DNA of 32,993 bases, from contig CAJXPD010000103.1 in the NCBI GenBank assembly GCA_913057785.1, forward strand, positions 1 to 32,993. The letters run 5' to 3'. The notes beneath the pieces are model-generated. The model had not been told where the DNA came from, ran no database searches, and saw only the letters and a program-made list of their open reading frames with translations. The translations under genes and the position numbers were made by a program. The DNA is from an uncultured Lewinella sp. (GTDB lineage: Bacteria > Bacteroidota > Bacteroidia > Chitinophagales > Saprospiraceae). Each line of letters begins with the position of its first letter. Within the stretch, counting starts at the first letter, position 1. This document shows positions 17,416 through 26,259 of this stretch, piece by piece.

Positions 17416-17473
17416 TTGTGACAGACTTGTGATCTTTTTGTGATTTCCACCCGGTGCCAGTCCCCTAATTTTG
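17416..17473 (+). promoter_or_regulatory. Triple 11-bp repeat plus -7 element of the spondin-like lipoprotein gene
   Basis: TTGTGAC (17416-17422), TTGTGAT (17427-17433) and TTGTGAT (17438-17444) are three heptamers on an exact 11-bp period. After 21 bases comes TAATTTTG (17466-17473), a perfect TAnnTTTG -7 element, and the ATG is at 17520. There is no separate -33 TTG at the usual distance, so the repeats appear to take its place. That is the expected form of an activator-dependent promoter. The binder is probably the regulator at 15571-16290 (inference). Confidence 0.6.
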
Positions 17474-17519
17474 TCATCGTAATCGAAATCAAAAAATCTC
17501 AAATTAACACGAAAGAGCA

Positions 17520-18809
17520 ATGCAAAAGAAGAGTTTATTATTCGCCCTGATGGCTGTTTTTGTCCTAAGCGCTTGTAACAAAGATGATGACGATCCGACT
17601 CCTTCGGAGTCTGCTAATTTCACGGTAACGGTGGAAAACATTCTTCCCGTTACCAATTATTCCAGTAGCGGATCCATTGGATTCTTAGCTCCAGGTGAGC
17701 AGGAGTCCGTAGAATTCCATGCCGGTGATGGTGATTATCTATCCTTCGCCACTATGTTCGTGCAATCCAATGATCTATTTTATGGATTTGAAGATCGCGG
17801 TTTGCGCTTACATGATGAAAATGGCAATCCAATTGTGGGAGACGTAACCAGTGCCGTAGACCTTTGGGATGCCGGTACGGAAGTAAATCAAGAACCAGGC
17901 GTGGGAGCAGACCAGGCACCAAGACAAGCTGGTCCTAATACTGGTGCTACTGAAAACGGCGTGGTCCGTCTGGTCAGTGAACTGGGAGACGGCTTTGTTT
18001 ATCCTGCCGATGAGCAAGTTATCCGACTTACTTTAAAACATGATGGTGGAACCCTATTCACCTTTACCATAGAAAACATCTCTGCTGGAAGCAGCCTACC
18101 TTCGCCATTGGCACCAGGTGGTTGGGCCATCCACAAAAGTGGCATTCGTTTATTCACGGACGGAGAAGCCTCTAGTGCAGGGCTAGAAGCAGTAGCAGAA
18201 GATGGGAACAATGAAGAATTCATCAATGACCTTACGGCTTGGACGGGATATACTTCTCCATATGCTCCAGGAGTATGGGCAGTACACGATGCCAATAACA
18301 CGCCGATCTTTGTAGATGGCATGGCTGATGCAGGAGAAGGGTTGGAAGAATTGGCTGAGGATGGAGATCCAAGCATCTTAGCAGCGAGTTTAAGTAATGG
18401 AACAAAGGCTTCTCAATCTGGTGTATTCAATACTCCTGATGGAGCGAGTGGACCTGGGCCAATCTTACCCGGCGGAAGCTATAGCTTCACTTTCAAAGCC
18501 TCTGAAGGAGATTATTTCAATCTAGCCACGATGCTCGTAGAAACCAATGACTTGTTTTTGGCATTCGACGAAGGAGGAATCGCCTTATTCAATAATGGTA
18601 TAGCCTTGAATGGTGACATTACCAACCTAATCGAACTGTGGGATTCAGGTACAGAAGTAAATGAGTATCCCGGTGCAGGTAAATATCAACCGATTAGAGG
18701 GGGTGGTAACTCTGGACCAGCTGAAGGAGGCCCTGTCGTGATCGTAAACGACGGCTTTACCTACCCTGCAGTAAATGAACTAATTAAGATTACAATAGAA
18801 GCGAACTAG
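17520..18809 (+). CDS. Spondin-like domain lipoprotein with internal duplication
   Basis: 429 residues. A lipoprotein signal peptide ends in the lipobox VLSAC with Cys19 as lipidation site, followed by an acidic NKDDDD stretch. The rest resembles spondin N-terminal (Spond_N) domains: FTVTVENI, then LAPG..., then LAPGGWAIHKSGIRLFTDGE. Two long repeats stand out, about 71-171 and 330-428, sharing FATM/LATM, NDLF, DLWDAGTEVN/ELWDSGTEVN and DGF.YPA. Two shorter ones (about 197-232 and 247-283) share APG.WA.H and GLE..AEDG. It is probably anchored in the outer membrane; the function is unknown, perhaps adhesion or matrix binding. It is transcribed alone from the repeat-bearing promoter at 17416-17473. 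Confidence 0.85.
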   Translation: MQKKSLLFALMAVFVLSACNKDDDDPTPSESANFTVTVENILPVTNYSSSGSIGFLAPGEQESVEFHAGDGDYLSFATMFVQSNDLFYGFEDRGLRLHDENGNPIVGDVTSAVDLWDAGTEVNQEPGVGADQAPRQAGPNTGATENGVVRLVSELGDGFVYPADEQVIRLTLKHDGGTLFTFTIENISAGSSLPSPLAPGGWAIHKSGIRLFTDGEASSAGLEAVAEDGNNEEFINDLTAWTGYTSPYAPGVWAVHDANNTPIFVDGMADAGEGLEELAEDGDPSILAASLSNGTKASQSGVFNTPDGASGPGPILPGGSYSFTFKASEGDYFNLATMLVETNDLFLAFDEGGIALFNNGIALNGDITNLIELWDSGTEVNEYPGAGKYQPIRGGGNSGPAEGGPVVIVNDGFTYPAVNELIKITIEAN

Positions 18810-18825
18810 AACCGAAAACCGCTTA

Positions 18826-18876
18826 AGAACTGATTTAGACTTCCTGTCTGTACTAGAAGAAGTTTGAATCAGTTCT
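18826..18876 (+). repeat. Inverted repeat after the lipoprotein gene
   Basis: AGAACTGATT (18826-18835) and AATCAGTTCT (18867-18876) form a perfect 10-bp stem around a 31-base loop with a further GACTTC/GAAGTT pairing. No T-run follows, so it may be an mRNA 3' end structure rather than a terminator. Confidence 0.5.
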
Positions 18877-19019
18877 AAGACCAAATTCCAGCTAAAACCA
18901 AGTACAACCAACTAAACCAGGGAAGAGAACCAAGTAAGATCCTCAAACGAACCATAGTCAATTTGCTTTTTATTTCTTCTTCCCAACTAACCAAAACAGT
19001 ATCCCACATTATCTATCGC

Positions 19020-19046
19020 AGGCCGGCTTTCGCTGGCCTTCTTTTG
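19020..19046 (+). terminator. Terminator before the AraC-type regulator
   Basis: AGGCCGGC (19020-19027), TTTC, GCTGGCCT (19032-19039), with one wobble, followed by TCTTTTG. It lies 210 bases after the lipoprotein gene. The stretch between (18877-19019) holds no gene. Confidence 0.65.
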
Positions 19047-19157
19047 TTATAGAAAAGCTATTTGTTTCCTGCTAAAAAGTCCATAATTCGGCCTACATCG
19101 TATATTAATTGGGAGAACCCTTTCATATTCCCTTTTTTTGTATCAAACCCGCTGGTT

Positions 19158-20387
19158 ATGTTTTTTGAATTTGGACAACAGAGCAGTCTTCTTTTGTTGG
19201 GATTCCTTCACGGAATGGTGTTCTTCATTCTGTTATTGAAACGCGGTATTGAAGAGAGCGGTTTGGCAGATAAACTTCTAGCTGCTTTGATCTTCATCTT
19301 GTGTTTGCATATCTCCCAATACATGCTAGGTTTCGGAGGATGGTATGATAGTCATGATCATCATTCGACCTTTATGTTTTATTTCCCTTTCCACAATTCT
19401 CTGTTTTTTGGCCCACTGATCTACTTCTATTTTTTGTCCATTTCCAACCAACAATTCAAGCTAGAACGCAAACATTGGCTACACTTCCTGCCAGGACTCA
19501 GCATGATTTTAGTCTTTGCTTTCATGTATGTTTCAGAAGTATTGATTGAACATCACATTCAGGGCAAGGAACTGCCACTTCATTTCGGAACGCAGGGTAC
19601 CATGGCCAAATATTATCAGGATCACATCGCCGGTTTCTACTACGACTTGGGCTATGTTTCCATGTTCATTTATCTAGCGCTCACCATCCTGATTTACAGG
19701 AATTATCGGAATTACATTAATGAGAACTTTAGCAATACAGAAATAATCAAATTCAGCTGGTTACGTAACATTTTGTATGCATCCATTGCCTTAATTGCAT
19801 TCGGCTTTATCAATGATTTAGTGGACAAGTATTTCATTGATATGAATTATGCCCAATACTGGTTCTCTTATTTCGTAGTAGCAATCTTCATCTACGTGAT
19901 TAGTATTGCTGGATATATGGGTACGAAGCAATTGCCCAACAATCTACAATTCGTGCCTCCTCCTGCCCCGGCAGTCAGTACCCCCAAAACGCTACCCAAT
20001 AGAGAAACGGAAGACATTCCAGAGTTGGAGCACTGGAAAGAAAAGTTGGGCACTTCGATGAAAGAAGGAGCTTATCTAGACCCAGGCTTAAGCCTGCAGG
20101 ATCTCGCGACTCAGCTGCACACCAATTCTTCTGTACTCTCCAAGATCATTAACAATGGTTTTGGTATGAATTTCAATGATTTTATCAATTCTCATCGGGT
20201 CGAAGCCATCAAGGACAAGTTACGCGCCGGCGAGCACCAACAATTGACGCTAACCAGCATAGCCTATGATTGTGGCTTCAACTCCAAAGCCACCTTCAAC
20301 CGAGCCTTCAAGAAATTTACGGGTCAATCTCCTAGAGAGTTCCTACATCTTTTGGAAAAACCACAAGCTGCCATGGCCAACAAATAA
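19158..20387 (+). CDS. Membrane-bound AraC-family transcriptional regulator
   Basis: About 409 residues. The N-terminal half has around seven hydrophobic helices (from SSLLLLGFLHGMVFFILLL to FSYFVVAIFIYVISIAGYMG). The last 100 residues form an AraC/XylS domain with two helix-turn-helices: LSLQDLATQLHTNSSVLSKIINNG and LTSIAYDCGFNSKATFNRAFKKFTGQSPREF. It probably senses a signal at the inner membrane and binds DNA directly. The frame stays open to a TTG at 19062, but that stretch overlaps a possible promoter (TTTG at 19061-19064, 18 bases before TAATTCGG at 19083). The extra residues do not look like a continuation of the membrane domain. The ATG at 19158 (MFFEFGQQSS) is the more natural start. 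Confidence 0.87.
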   Translation: MFFEFGQQSSLLLLGFLHGMVFFILLLKRGIEESGLADKLLAALIFILCLHISQYMLGFGGWYDSHDHHSTFMFYFPFHNSLFFGPLIYFYFLSISNQQFKLERKHWLHFLPGLSMILVFAFMYVSEVLIEHHIQGKELPLHFGTQGTMAKYYQDHIAGFYYDLGYVSMFIYLALTILIYRNYRNYINENFSNTEIIKFSWLRNILYASIALIAFGFINDLVDKYFIDMNYAQYWFSYFVVAIFIYVISIAGYMGTKQLPNNLQFVPPPAPAVSTPKTLPNRETEDIPELEHWKEKLGTSMKEGAYLDPGLSLQDLATQLHTNSSVLSKIINNGFGMNFNDFINSHRVEAIKDKLRAGEHQQLTLTSIAYDCGFNSKATFNRAFKKFTGQSPREFLHLLEKPQAAMANK

Positions 20388-20511
20388 GCCATCTCTATCA
20401 AACAAGATCTCCCCAGCTAGAATCAATTAATGCGCGCCGTTGGCAGGAGTTGAAACATAAAAATTACGTGAGAATTCCAAAGTCTTTGTATTTTCCGGCA
20501 AAATCGTTCAC

Positions 20512-23500
20512 ATGCATAAAAATACATCCCGTGGTCTTTGGATTAGTCTCCTTGCCACACTCACCCTGCTGTTTCCCAATAGCCCTATCACTGCACAATC
20601 CATTACAGAATCTCAGCTTAGCGGACTCAGCTATCGAAATATTGGGCCCCATAGAGGAGGGCGCGTAACTGCCGTTGAAGGTGTCCCTGGAGAAATGTTC
20701 ACCTTCTACATGGGAGCCACTGGAGGCGGAGTTTGGAAAACTACCGATGGAGGCCTCAACTGGCGGAATATCAGCGATAAGTACTTCAAGGCTGGTTCCA
20801 TTGGGGCGATCGCCGTTGCCCCATCCGACCATAATGTCGTATACGTGGGAACGGGTTCTGCTGACCCAAGAGGGAATGTTTCTCCCGGCGTAGGAATGTA
20901 TCGTTCAGATAATGGCGGATTAAGCTGGAAACATGTCGGTCTACCAAAGGCTGGACAAATCAGTGAGATTGTCGTTCATCCGGATGATCCCGAGCGTGCC
21001 TATGTGGCTGTTTTGGGTAATATCTTTGGCCCGAGTCCGGAGCGTGGTATCTACCAGACCATCGATGGAGGAGAAAATTGGGAAAAGGTACTTTTCGTTA
21101 GTGATAAAACAGGAGCCATTGACATTGATATGGATCCCTCCAACCCCCGGATTTTATATGCTGGTATGTGGACGGCAGAGCGCAAACCTTGGACCATGAT
21201 AGATGGCAGTGAAGAAGGAGGGGTATGGAAGACCACTGATGGGGGTGAAACCTGGAAAAAGCTCACCGAAGGCCTACCCGATGGTTTAGTTGGAAGAGTA
21301 GGCGTCACCATTTCTCCTGCTAATCCAAAACGAATCTGGATTCAGCAAGAAGCCAAGGAAGAAACCAAGGGCGGAATCTACCGATCAGATGATGGTGGAA
21401 TTTCTTGGAAAAAAGTGAATAGATCTCACGACCTAAGACAGCGTGCTTGGTACTATTCCAGGATCTTCGCGGATCCGAAAGATGAAAATACCATCTATGC
21501 CCTCAACGTTAGTTTTCACAAGTCTATTGATGGAGGCAAATCCTTCGATCGAATTTCCGTACCGCATGGCGATACGCACGATCTTTGGATCAACCCAGAT
21601 CATCCCAATGTAATCATTCAGGGTAATGATGGCGGTGCTTGCGTAAGTTTCAATGGCGGAAGAACCTGGACGACCCAGAATAATCAACCTACCTCCGAAT
21701 TTTACAGAGTGTCGGTGGATAACCAATTTCCCTATCGCGTATACGGAGCCCAGCAGGACAATAGCACCATGTCAGTGGCCAGTAGACCCCAAGGAGGCTT
21801 AACGCCTTACGAAGATTGGTATGCAGTGGGGGGAGGAGAAAGTGGACATATCGCGGTAGATCCAAATAATCCGAACCTGATTTATGCGGGTACTTACATT
21901 GGTGTAATCACACGCAAAGAATTGGATAAGGGACACCAAAAAGGCATTGTCGCTTATCCTCAGATGCATGATGGAACAGCTCCTAGGGATATCAAATACC
22001 GATTCCAATGGAATGCTCCCATTCGCATTTCTCCACATAATAACCAAGTGGTCTATCACTGTTCGCAGCATGTACTAAGAACGAAAGATGGTGGGATGAC
22101 TTGGGAAGTAATCAGTCCGGATCTCACGACCAATAAGGATGCTTATCACGATATTCCAGGTGGTCCCATTCAGCACGATCACACTGGGGTAGAGCTGTAT
22201 ACCACGATCTTCGCCTTCGAAGAATCTCCACATAAAGCCGGAGAGCTTTGGGCTGGAACAGATGATGGTCGACTCCACATCAGCAAAGATGACGGAGGCC
22301 AATGGGAAGAAATCACGCCTAAGAATTTCCCAAAAGAAGCCACCATTAATAGCATAGACCTATCAACACAGACGCCGGGTAGAGCCATTATCTCAGCCTA
22401 CAAATACCGAGAAAGTGATTTCCGCCCTTACATCTATTTGACTAATGACTATGGTAAATCCTGGTCTAAGATCACTAATGGCATTGCCGAAGACCATTTT
22501 GTACGGGTAGTGCGAGAAGACCCCAAAAGAAAGGGCTTACTATTTGCAGGTACTGAATTTGGCATGTACATCTCTATGGATGAAGGCAAAAACTGGACAA
22601 GCTTCCAACTTAATCTGCCCGTAACGCCTATCACCGATATGTTGATCAAGGACAATGATCTAGTACTGTCTACCCAGGGCCGGGCCTTCTGGATCATGGA
22701 TGATATGTCTCCTCTTCGAGAGATGACCAAAAAAGTAATGGACAAGCAACAACATCTGTTCCCCATTTCCACCAATTATCGAACGCAGATGAGAGGGTCG
22801 CGTGGGACTGGGAGTCCTAGCCCTGCTCCCAGAGGAGCCCTAATCTACTACTACCTCAACGACAACTATGATTCAACGGCTACCGTAAGTATCAAGATCA
22901 AGGATAGCCGATATGGAACTGCTCATACTTTTTCTACTAGCCCAGGAAAAGGAGAATCGAAACTTCGACCTAAAAAAGGTTTGAATCGCCTGGTTTGGAA
23001 CAGAAAATATGATGCACCCAAGGTACAGAAGGGGGCTCGCTTCTCGCTAGCTAATGTAAGTGGGATAAATGCTGCTCCTGGAGTCCATCAGGTTACTTTA
23101 AGCATCGGTTCCGCGAGCGAAACACAAAACCTGCCGTTGGCTATCGACCCCAGATGGTCTCAATCCGAAGACGACCTGAAAGCTCAGTTCGAAGCCGCCA
23201 ATCAGGCGAAGCAATTGCTAACGGATTGCCACAATTTGATCGGCAAGCTTCGCTCGATGAGAAAGCAGTTGAAAGCCATTGGAAATCGAGATTTACCGGC
23301 AGAGGTTAAGGAGAAATACAACACGGAAAGTAAACCCATTTTAAGTGCGCTCACCGCTTTGGAAGATGAATTAATCCAAACCGCCAGTGAAAGTGGCCAG
23401 GACCCGATCAATTATCCACCTATGTTGGATGATCAGATTGCCTATTTATATTCAGTGGTTAATGGCTTGGATGACCGTCCTAATGCCGGTATTTATGAGC

Positions 23501-23628
23501 GATTGGAAGATCTAAAGACTGCTCTTAAGCCACATCAGATGAAAATGGATGAGCTGACAGCAGAAATCAGATCAATCAATAAGATGTTGATTGATAATGG
23601 TGTCGGGATCATTAGTGAAGAGCGATAG
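20512..23628 (+). CDS. Exported sortilin/BNR-repeat (glycosidase-like) protein
   Basis: 1038 residues with a signal peptide ending near TAQ (residue 29). The first 740 residues carry many Asp-box/BNR repeats of the form S/T-x-DGG-x-x-W (TTDGGLNW, SDNGGLSW, TIDGGENW, TTDGGETW, SDDGGISW, SIDGGKSF, TKDGGMTW, SKDDGGQW and others). These make beta-propellers as in sortilin/VPS10 and GH74-type proteins. YRNIGPHRGGRV at the mature N-terminus is characteristic of a Bacteroidota family often labelled 'glycosyl hydrolase'. A beta domain (about 770-880) and a helical tail follow. No catalytic residues could be assigned, so enzyme activity is unproven. No T9SS sorting domain is present; it is probably periplasmic or secreted by another route. 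Confidence 0.82.
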   Translation: MHKNTSRGLWISLLATLTLLFPNSPITAQSITESQLSGLSYRNIGPHRGGRVTAVEGVPGEMFTFYMGATGGGVWKTTDGGLNWRNISDKYFKAGSIGAIAVAPSDHNVVYVGTGSADPRGNVSPGVGMYRSDNGGLSWKHVGLPKAGQISEIVVHPDDPERAYVAVLGNIFGPSPERGIYQTIDGGENWEKVLFVSDKTGAIDIDMDPSNPRILYAGMWTAERKPWTMIDGSEEGGVWKTTDGGETWKKLTEGLPDGLVGRVGVTISPANPKRIWIQQEAKEETKGGIYRSDDGGISWKKVNRSHDLRQRAWYYSRIFADPKDENTIYALNVSFHKSIDGGKSFDRISVPHGDTHDLWINPDHPNVIIQGNDGGACVSFNGGRTWTTQNNQPTSEFYRVSVDNQFPYRVYGAQQDNSTMSVASRPQGGLTPYEDWYAVGGGESGHIAVDPNNPNLIYAGTYIGVITRKELDKGHQKGIVAYPQMHDGTAPRDIKYRFQWNAPIRISPHNNQVVYHCSQHVLRTKDGGMTWEVISPDLTTNKDAYHDIPGGPIQHDHTGVELYTTIFAFEESPHKAGELWAGTDDGRLHISKDDGGQWEEITPKNFPKEATINSIDLSTQTPGRAIISAYKYRESDFRPYIYLTNDYGKSWSKITNGIAEDHFVRVVREDPKRKGLLFAGTEFGMYISMDEGKNWTSFQLNLPVTPITDMLIKDNDLVLSTQGRAFWIMDDMSPLREMTKKVMDKQQHLFPISTNYRTQMRGSRGTGSPSPAPRGALIYYYLNDNYDSTATVSIKIKDSRYGTAHTFSTSPGKGESKLRPKKGLNRLVWNRKYDAPKVQKGARFSLANVSGINAAPGVHQVTLSIGSASETQNLPLAIDPRWSQSEDDLKAQFEAANQAKQLLTDCHNLIGKLRSMRKQLKAIGNRDLPAEVKEKYNTESKPILSALTALEDELIQTASESGQDPINYPPMLDDQIAYLYSVVNGLDDRPNAGIYERLEDLKTALKPHQMKMDELTAEIRSINKMLIDNGVGIISEER

Positions 23629-23651
23629 CCTTAGATACTGACTGGAAACAA

Positions 23652-23688
23652 GAAGCCCTCCTAGCTGCATGTGTACTAGGAGGGCTTC
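23652..23688 (+). terminator. Bidirectional hairpin between convergent genes
   Basis: A perfect 13-bp stem, GAAGCCCTCCTAG (23652-23664) with CTAGGAGGGCTTC (23676-23688), loop CTGCATGTGTA. U-tracts are short on both sides. It sits between the stops of the sortilin-like gene (+) and the patatin gene (-) and probably serves both. Confidence 0.7.
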
Positions 23689-23713
23689 GGATTTAGTAGC
23701 ACACCTTGGCTCC

Positions 23714-24829
23714 CTACCCAATCTCTCCTGCCCCAATCAATTGCTTTGCAATTTCATCCAGGCGATCTCTTTCCTTTTCCACGAAAGCTAATGCTAACTC
23801 ATGCAAAGCTTTCAGATTCTCCGTAGCGACATCATCCATGGCCGACGTAGCATCCGTCAGTACAGGTTCTAGGCGATAGTATTGCCCCGCCGATTCGTAA
23901 TGAGAAAAGATCTCTCGCAATCGCTGCTGAGCAGAGCAAGATTGCTTGGCCATCATCTTGTTGAAAGCAACTTGTCCACGTTCCTTTTGCTTGCGCAAGG
24001 CTTTGACTAGGTAACGTCTGCTCATCTTTCCTGTTCCTAAAGACAACAGGAGCGTTTGGCGCTTTTTGTGCGGCGCATCTTTCTGGCAGATCGTTTTTCT
24101 AGCTTCCCAATAGGCGCATAAGGCAGGGTCAGTGGTCCATAGACTGCCATCCTGGAAAGAGCATTTCTGCCCCTTCGCATTCTTTAGATGAGTCGGACTA
24201 AAAAAGCCAGGAGCCGAAGAAGTCGCTTTTGCTACTTGCCAAGCTTTCAGCTTAGTAAAAGTGTTGGATTGGCTATTGAAGAAAACGGGCTTATCTTGCT
24301 GCATATGGTAGGCAGGAATCGTACAAGGCCGAACCAACTCTGACAATAAGACATCTCGCCCTATGGTACGCTTCAGTTGACGAGCAAGCATTCCATGACT
24401 ATATTCTTCCTTAGCGATTCCAAATCTGTTTCTGGCTTGTTGGAGGTAGGTACGCTGAAAGGCACCCTGACCTTGCTGCAGATAACGCTCTAGGGCTTCC
24501 TGCGCTGATAACTTCGGTCGGCCGGGTCGATCTGGGTCCGGAAGTAGGTAGAAACAGGCGAGTATCCCACCGGTGCTACTACCCGCCACCCAATCAAAGC
24601 AATCGGCGATTCTCAAGTCCTTATCCTTACTGAACGCTTGTAGACGTTGCTCTAAATACACTAAAATGGTCGCAGGAACAATTCCCTTTATTCCACCACC
24701 ATCAAGAGAAAGTATACGAAGAGGTTTGGAGCGTTGAGCAGCTCCTTTAGCAAGATGCTTCTCGGAGGCAAAATGGGAAACGGATAGTTTTCCTTGACTA
24801 AGCTTTAAGCTTGTTTTAGTAGCAGTCAT
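23714..24829 (-). CDS. Patatin-like phospholipase/acylhydrolase
   Basis: 371 residues, no signal peptide, so probably cytoplasmic or membrane-peripheral. The patatin Ser-Asp dyad is complete: oxyanion loop DGGGIKG (43-49), nucleophile Ser85 in GSSTGG, and Asp227 in QDGS. It should cleave acyl chains from membrane phospholipids. The tail after residue 260 is basic and helical (KALRKQKERGQVAFNKMMAK). The compact single-domain form recalls bacterial patatins of the CapV type. The neighbouring genes include no nucleotidyltransferase, so a defence role has no support here. It is the last gene of the rightmost minus-strand run, 138 bases behind the frameshifted phospholipase gene. Confidence 0.9.
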   Translation of the reverse strand: MTATKTSLKLSQGKLSVSHFASEKHLAKGAAQRSKPLRILSLDGGGIKGIVPATILVYLEQRLQAFSKDKDLRIADCFDWVAGSSTGGILACFYLLPDPDRPGRPKLSAQEALERYLQQGQGAFQRTYLQQARNRFGIAKEEYSHGMLARQLKRTIGRDVLLSELVRPCTIPAYHMQQDKPVFFNSQSNTFTKLKAWQVAKATSSAPGFFSPTHLKNAKGQKCSFQDGSLWTTDPALCAYWEARKTICQKDAPHKKRQTLLLSLGTGKMSRRYLVKALRKQKERGQVAFNKMMAKQSCSAQQRLREIFSHYESAGQYYRLEPVLTDATSAMDDVATENLKALHELALAFVEKERDRLDEIAKQLIGAGEIG

Positions 24830-24967
24830 GTTTTGGGGTATCTAGTGAAAGAATACCCTAAAACTCGTCTTTAGGACGTCACATTCCTATAGCGAAACAG
24901 TAATGGACTTGCTCTACACCGTAGTTGGACAGATATAAGAAGTAAATGGTAGACTGGAAACCATACT

Positions 24968-26211
24968 TTACTCGTGCTTTCGGCCTTTGCTATTGCCCTT
25001 GCGAAACTGAGCCTCTAGGGCTTCTCGCTCCTTGAGTTCGGTAGTGGATGGTTTCGAGGCGCGCATTAATCGAAACGAAGGTTGGCCAGCATCTACCCAA
25101 GCCGTAAACCAGGAACTGCCGATCGCTCGAATGGCGTCTCTCATTCGTTGCTCCACCATACCGTCCATGCGATCATGAAAAGCAGCGGAGTATTCTGGGC
25201 ACTGGGTACGTATAGTAGCGTCTAGCCTTTCTTCAAAACAGAATTGCTTGTCTGGTGGGAAATTGAGACTTAAGTCTTTTTCGATGCTCAACACGCTATC
25301 GAGTAGGATATGACTATCCAGTACAATATCCCAATAGTAAGTTTTTGGATCTTCAATGTATTCAGCCTTACCTACAAAGAAATCATAGGTTTCATCAGCG
25401 AATAGTTCTGGCAGTCGACTTTCCCAAAAAGCATGGATGCCCAATTGATCTGTTAATTGACCATTATAATTTTCGGTAGTATGCAGGGGAACATGAGCAT
25501 CGCCAATATAGTGGCCCATTTCAGCAGAAAGTCGAAGAATTCGGTTCACATTTTTTTGCCGAAAGGCCGTTGTCAGGCGGTCCTGCATGACCAGTAGGTG
25601 AAAAGGTAAAATGCCGTATTCTGAGAAGTGATCCTGCGCAAAAACGGATTGGCAATCCAAGCCCGAACCGTATTGATCTAATAATACCCGGAAGCTATCA
25701 CAAGGAATCAGCCATTCATCTTCATAATATTGATTGAGGATATTGGCTTTGAAGAACTTGCGATAATGGCTTTTCGATATGGACCAAGCCAGAGAACCGT
25801 CAGGCTGACGCAAACTCATGTAGTTTTCACTCTGCCCCTTTCCAGGTAAGGGATCAGGCGTGAGCACCATGGTGTCGCCAATGGCATTGACCAGGTGCAA
25901 GGAAGTATATTTTATCAAGGCTTCGGTCCAATCGCGTGGTACTTTCTTGAATGGATACGTATCCCAATGATCTATATCTATATAATGTCGAACTGCTTCG
26001 TGTCTCGTCGCATACGCTTATCAGGGTCTACGGCATGTTCGGTGATAAACTCCAAATTCTTCTTATAGAAAGGAATTAAGCCTGGTGGCAGGGTAAAGAC
26101 AGCCATTCGGTTAATGCGTCGATGGCCAAAAAAGCCCCATTTGGGCGGAACCAAACTGGTAAGTAGAAAAAGGCCTGCTAATCCAAGAAATAGGATGGTA
26201 ATGGATCGCAT
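24968..26211 (-). pseudogene. Zinc-dependent phospholipase C / S1-P1 nuclease-like gene, one frameshift
   Basis: The N-terminal part starts at ATG 26211: signal peptide, then PKWGFFGHRRINRMAVFTLPP and EHAVDPDKR. It then runs into a TAG at 25978-25980. In the next frame the same strand reads YATRHEAVRHYIDIDHW directly after the DKR codon, then TYPFKKVPRDWTEALIKYTS and the rest of the enzyme to 24968. Adding one base near 26014/26015 therefore joins both halves into one protein of about 413 residues. The zinc ligands of this superfamily are present: Trp and His near the N-terminus, HYID, GHYIGDAHVPLHT and GIHAFWES. The TTG at 25918 is inside the domain and is no real start. The break may be a recent mutation or a sequence error. 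The intact relative would be an exported zinc hydrolase. Confidence 0.85.
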
Positions 26212-26259
26212 AGAAAGAGAATCGTTTTTTGGGTGGTATAGATTACTAGCATTACAAAA

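Noticed and set aside
19062..19157. TTG start at 19062 for the AraC-type regulator
   Set aside because: It overlaps a possible promoter and adds 32 residues ahead of the natural membrane-domain start at ATG 19158.
20464..23411. Many 60-120-residue ORFs antisense to or overlapping the sortilin-like gene
   Set aside because: All are shadows of a long gene with intact repeats; none has a plausible protein character.
23714..24829. Patatin gene as a CBASS (CapV) effector
   Set aside because: No cyclase/nucleotidyltransferase or other defence gene lies nearby; neighbours are a broken phospholipase-like gene and a gld operon. Treated as an ordinary patatin.
24968..25918. Separate 316-residue gene starting at TTG 25918
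   Set aside because: The frame upstream of 25918 continues the conserved enzyme sequence back to the frameshift at about 26015, so it is the distal part of one gene.
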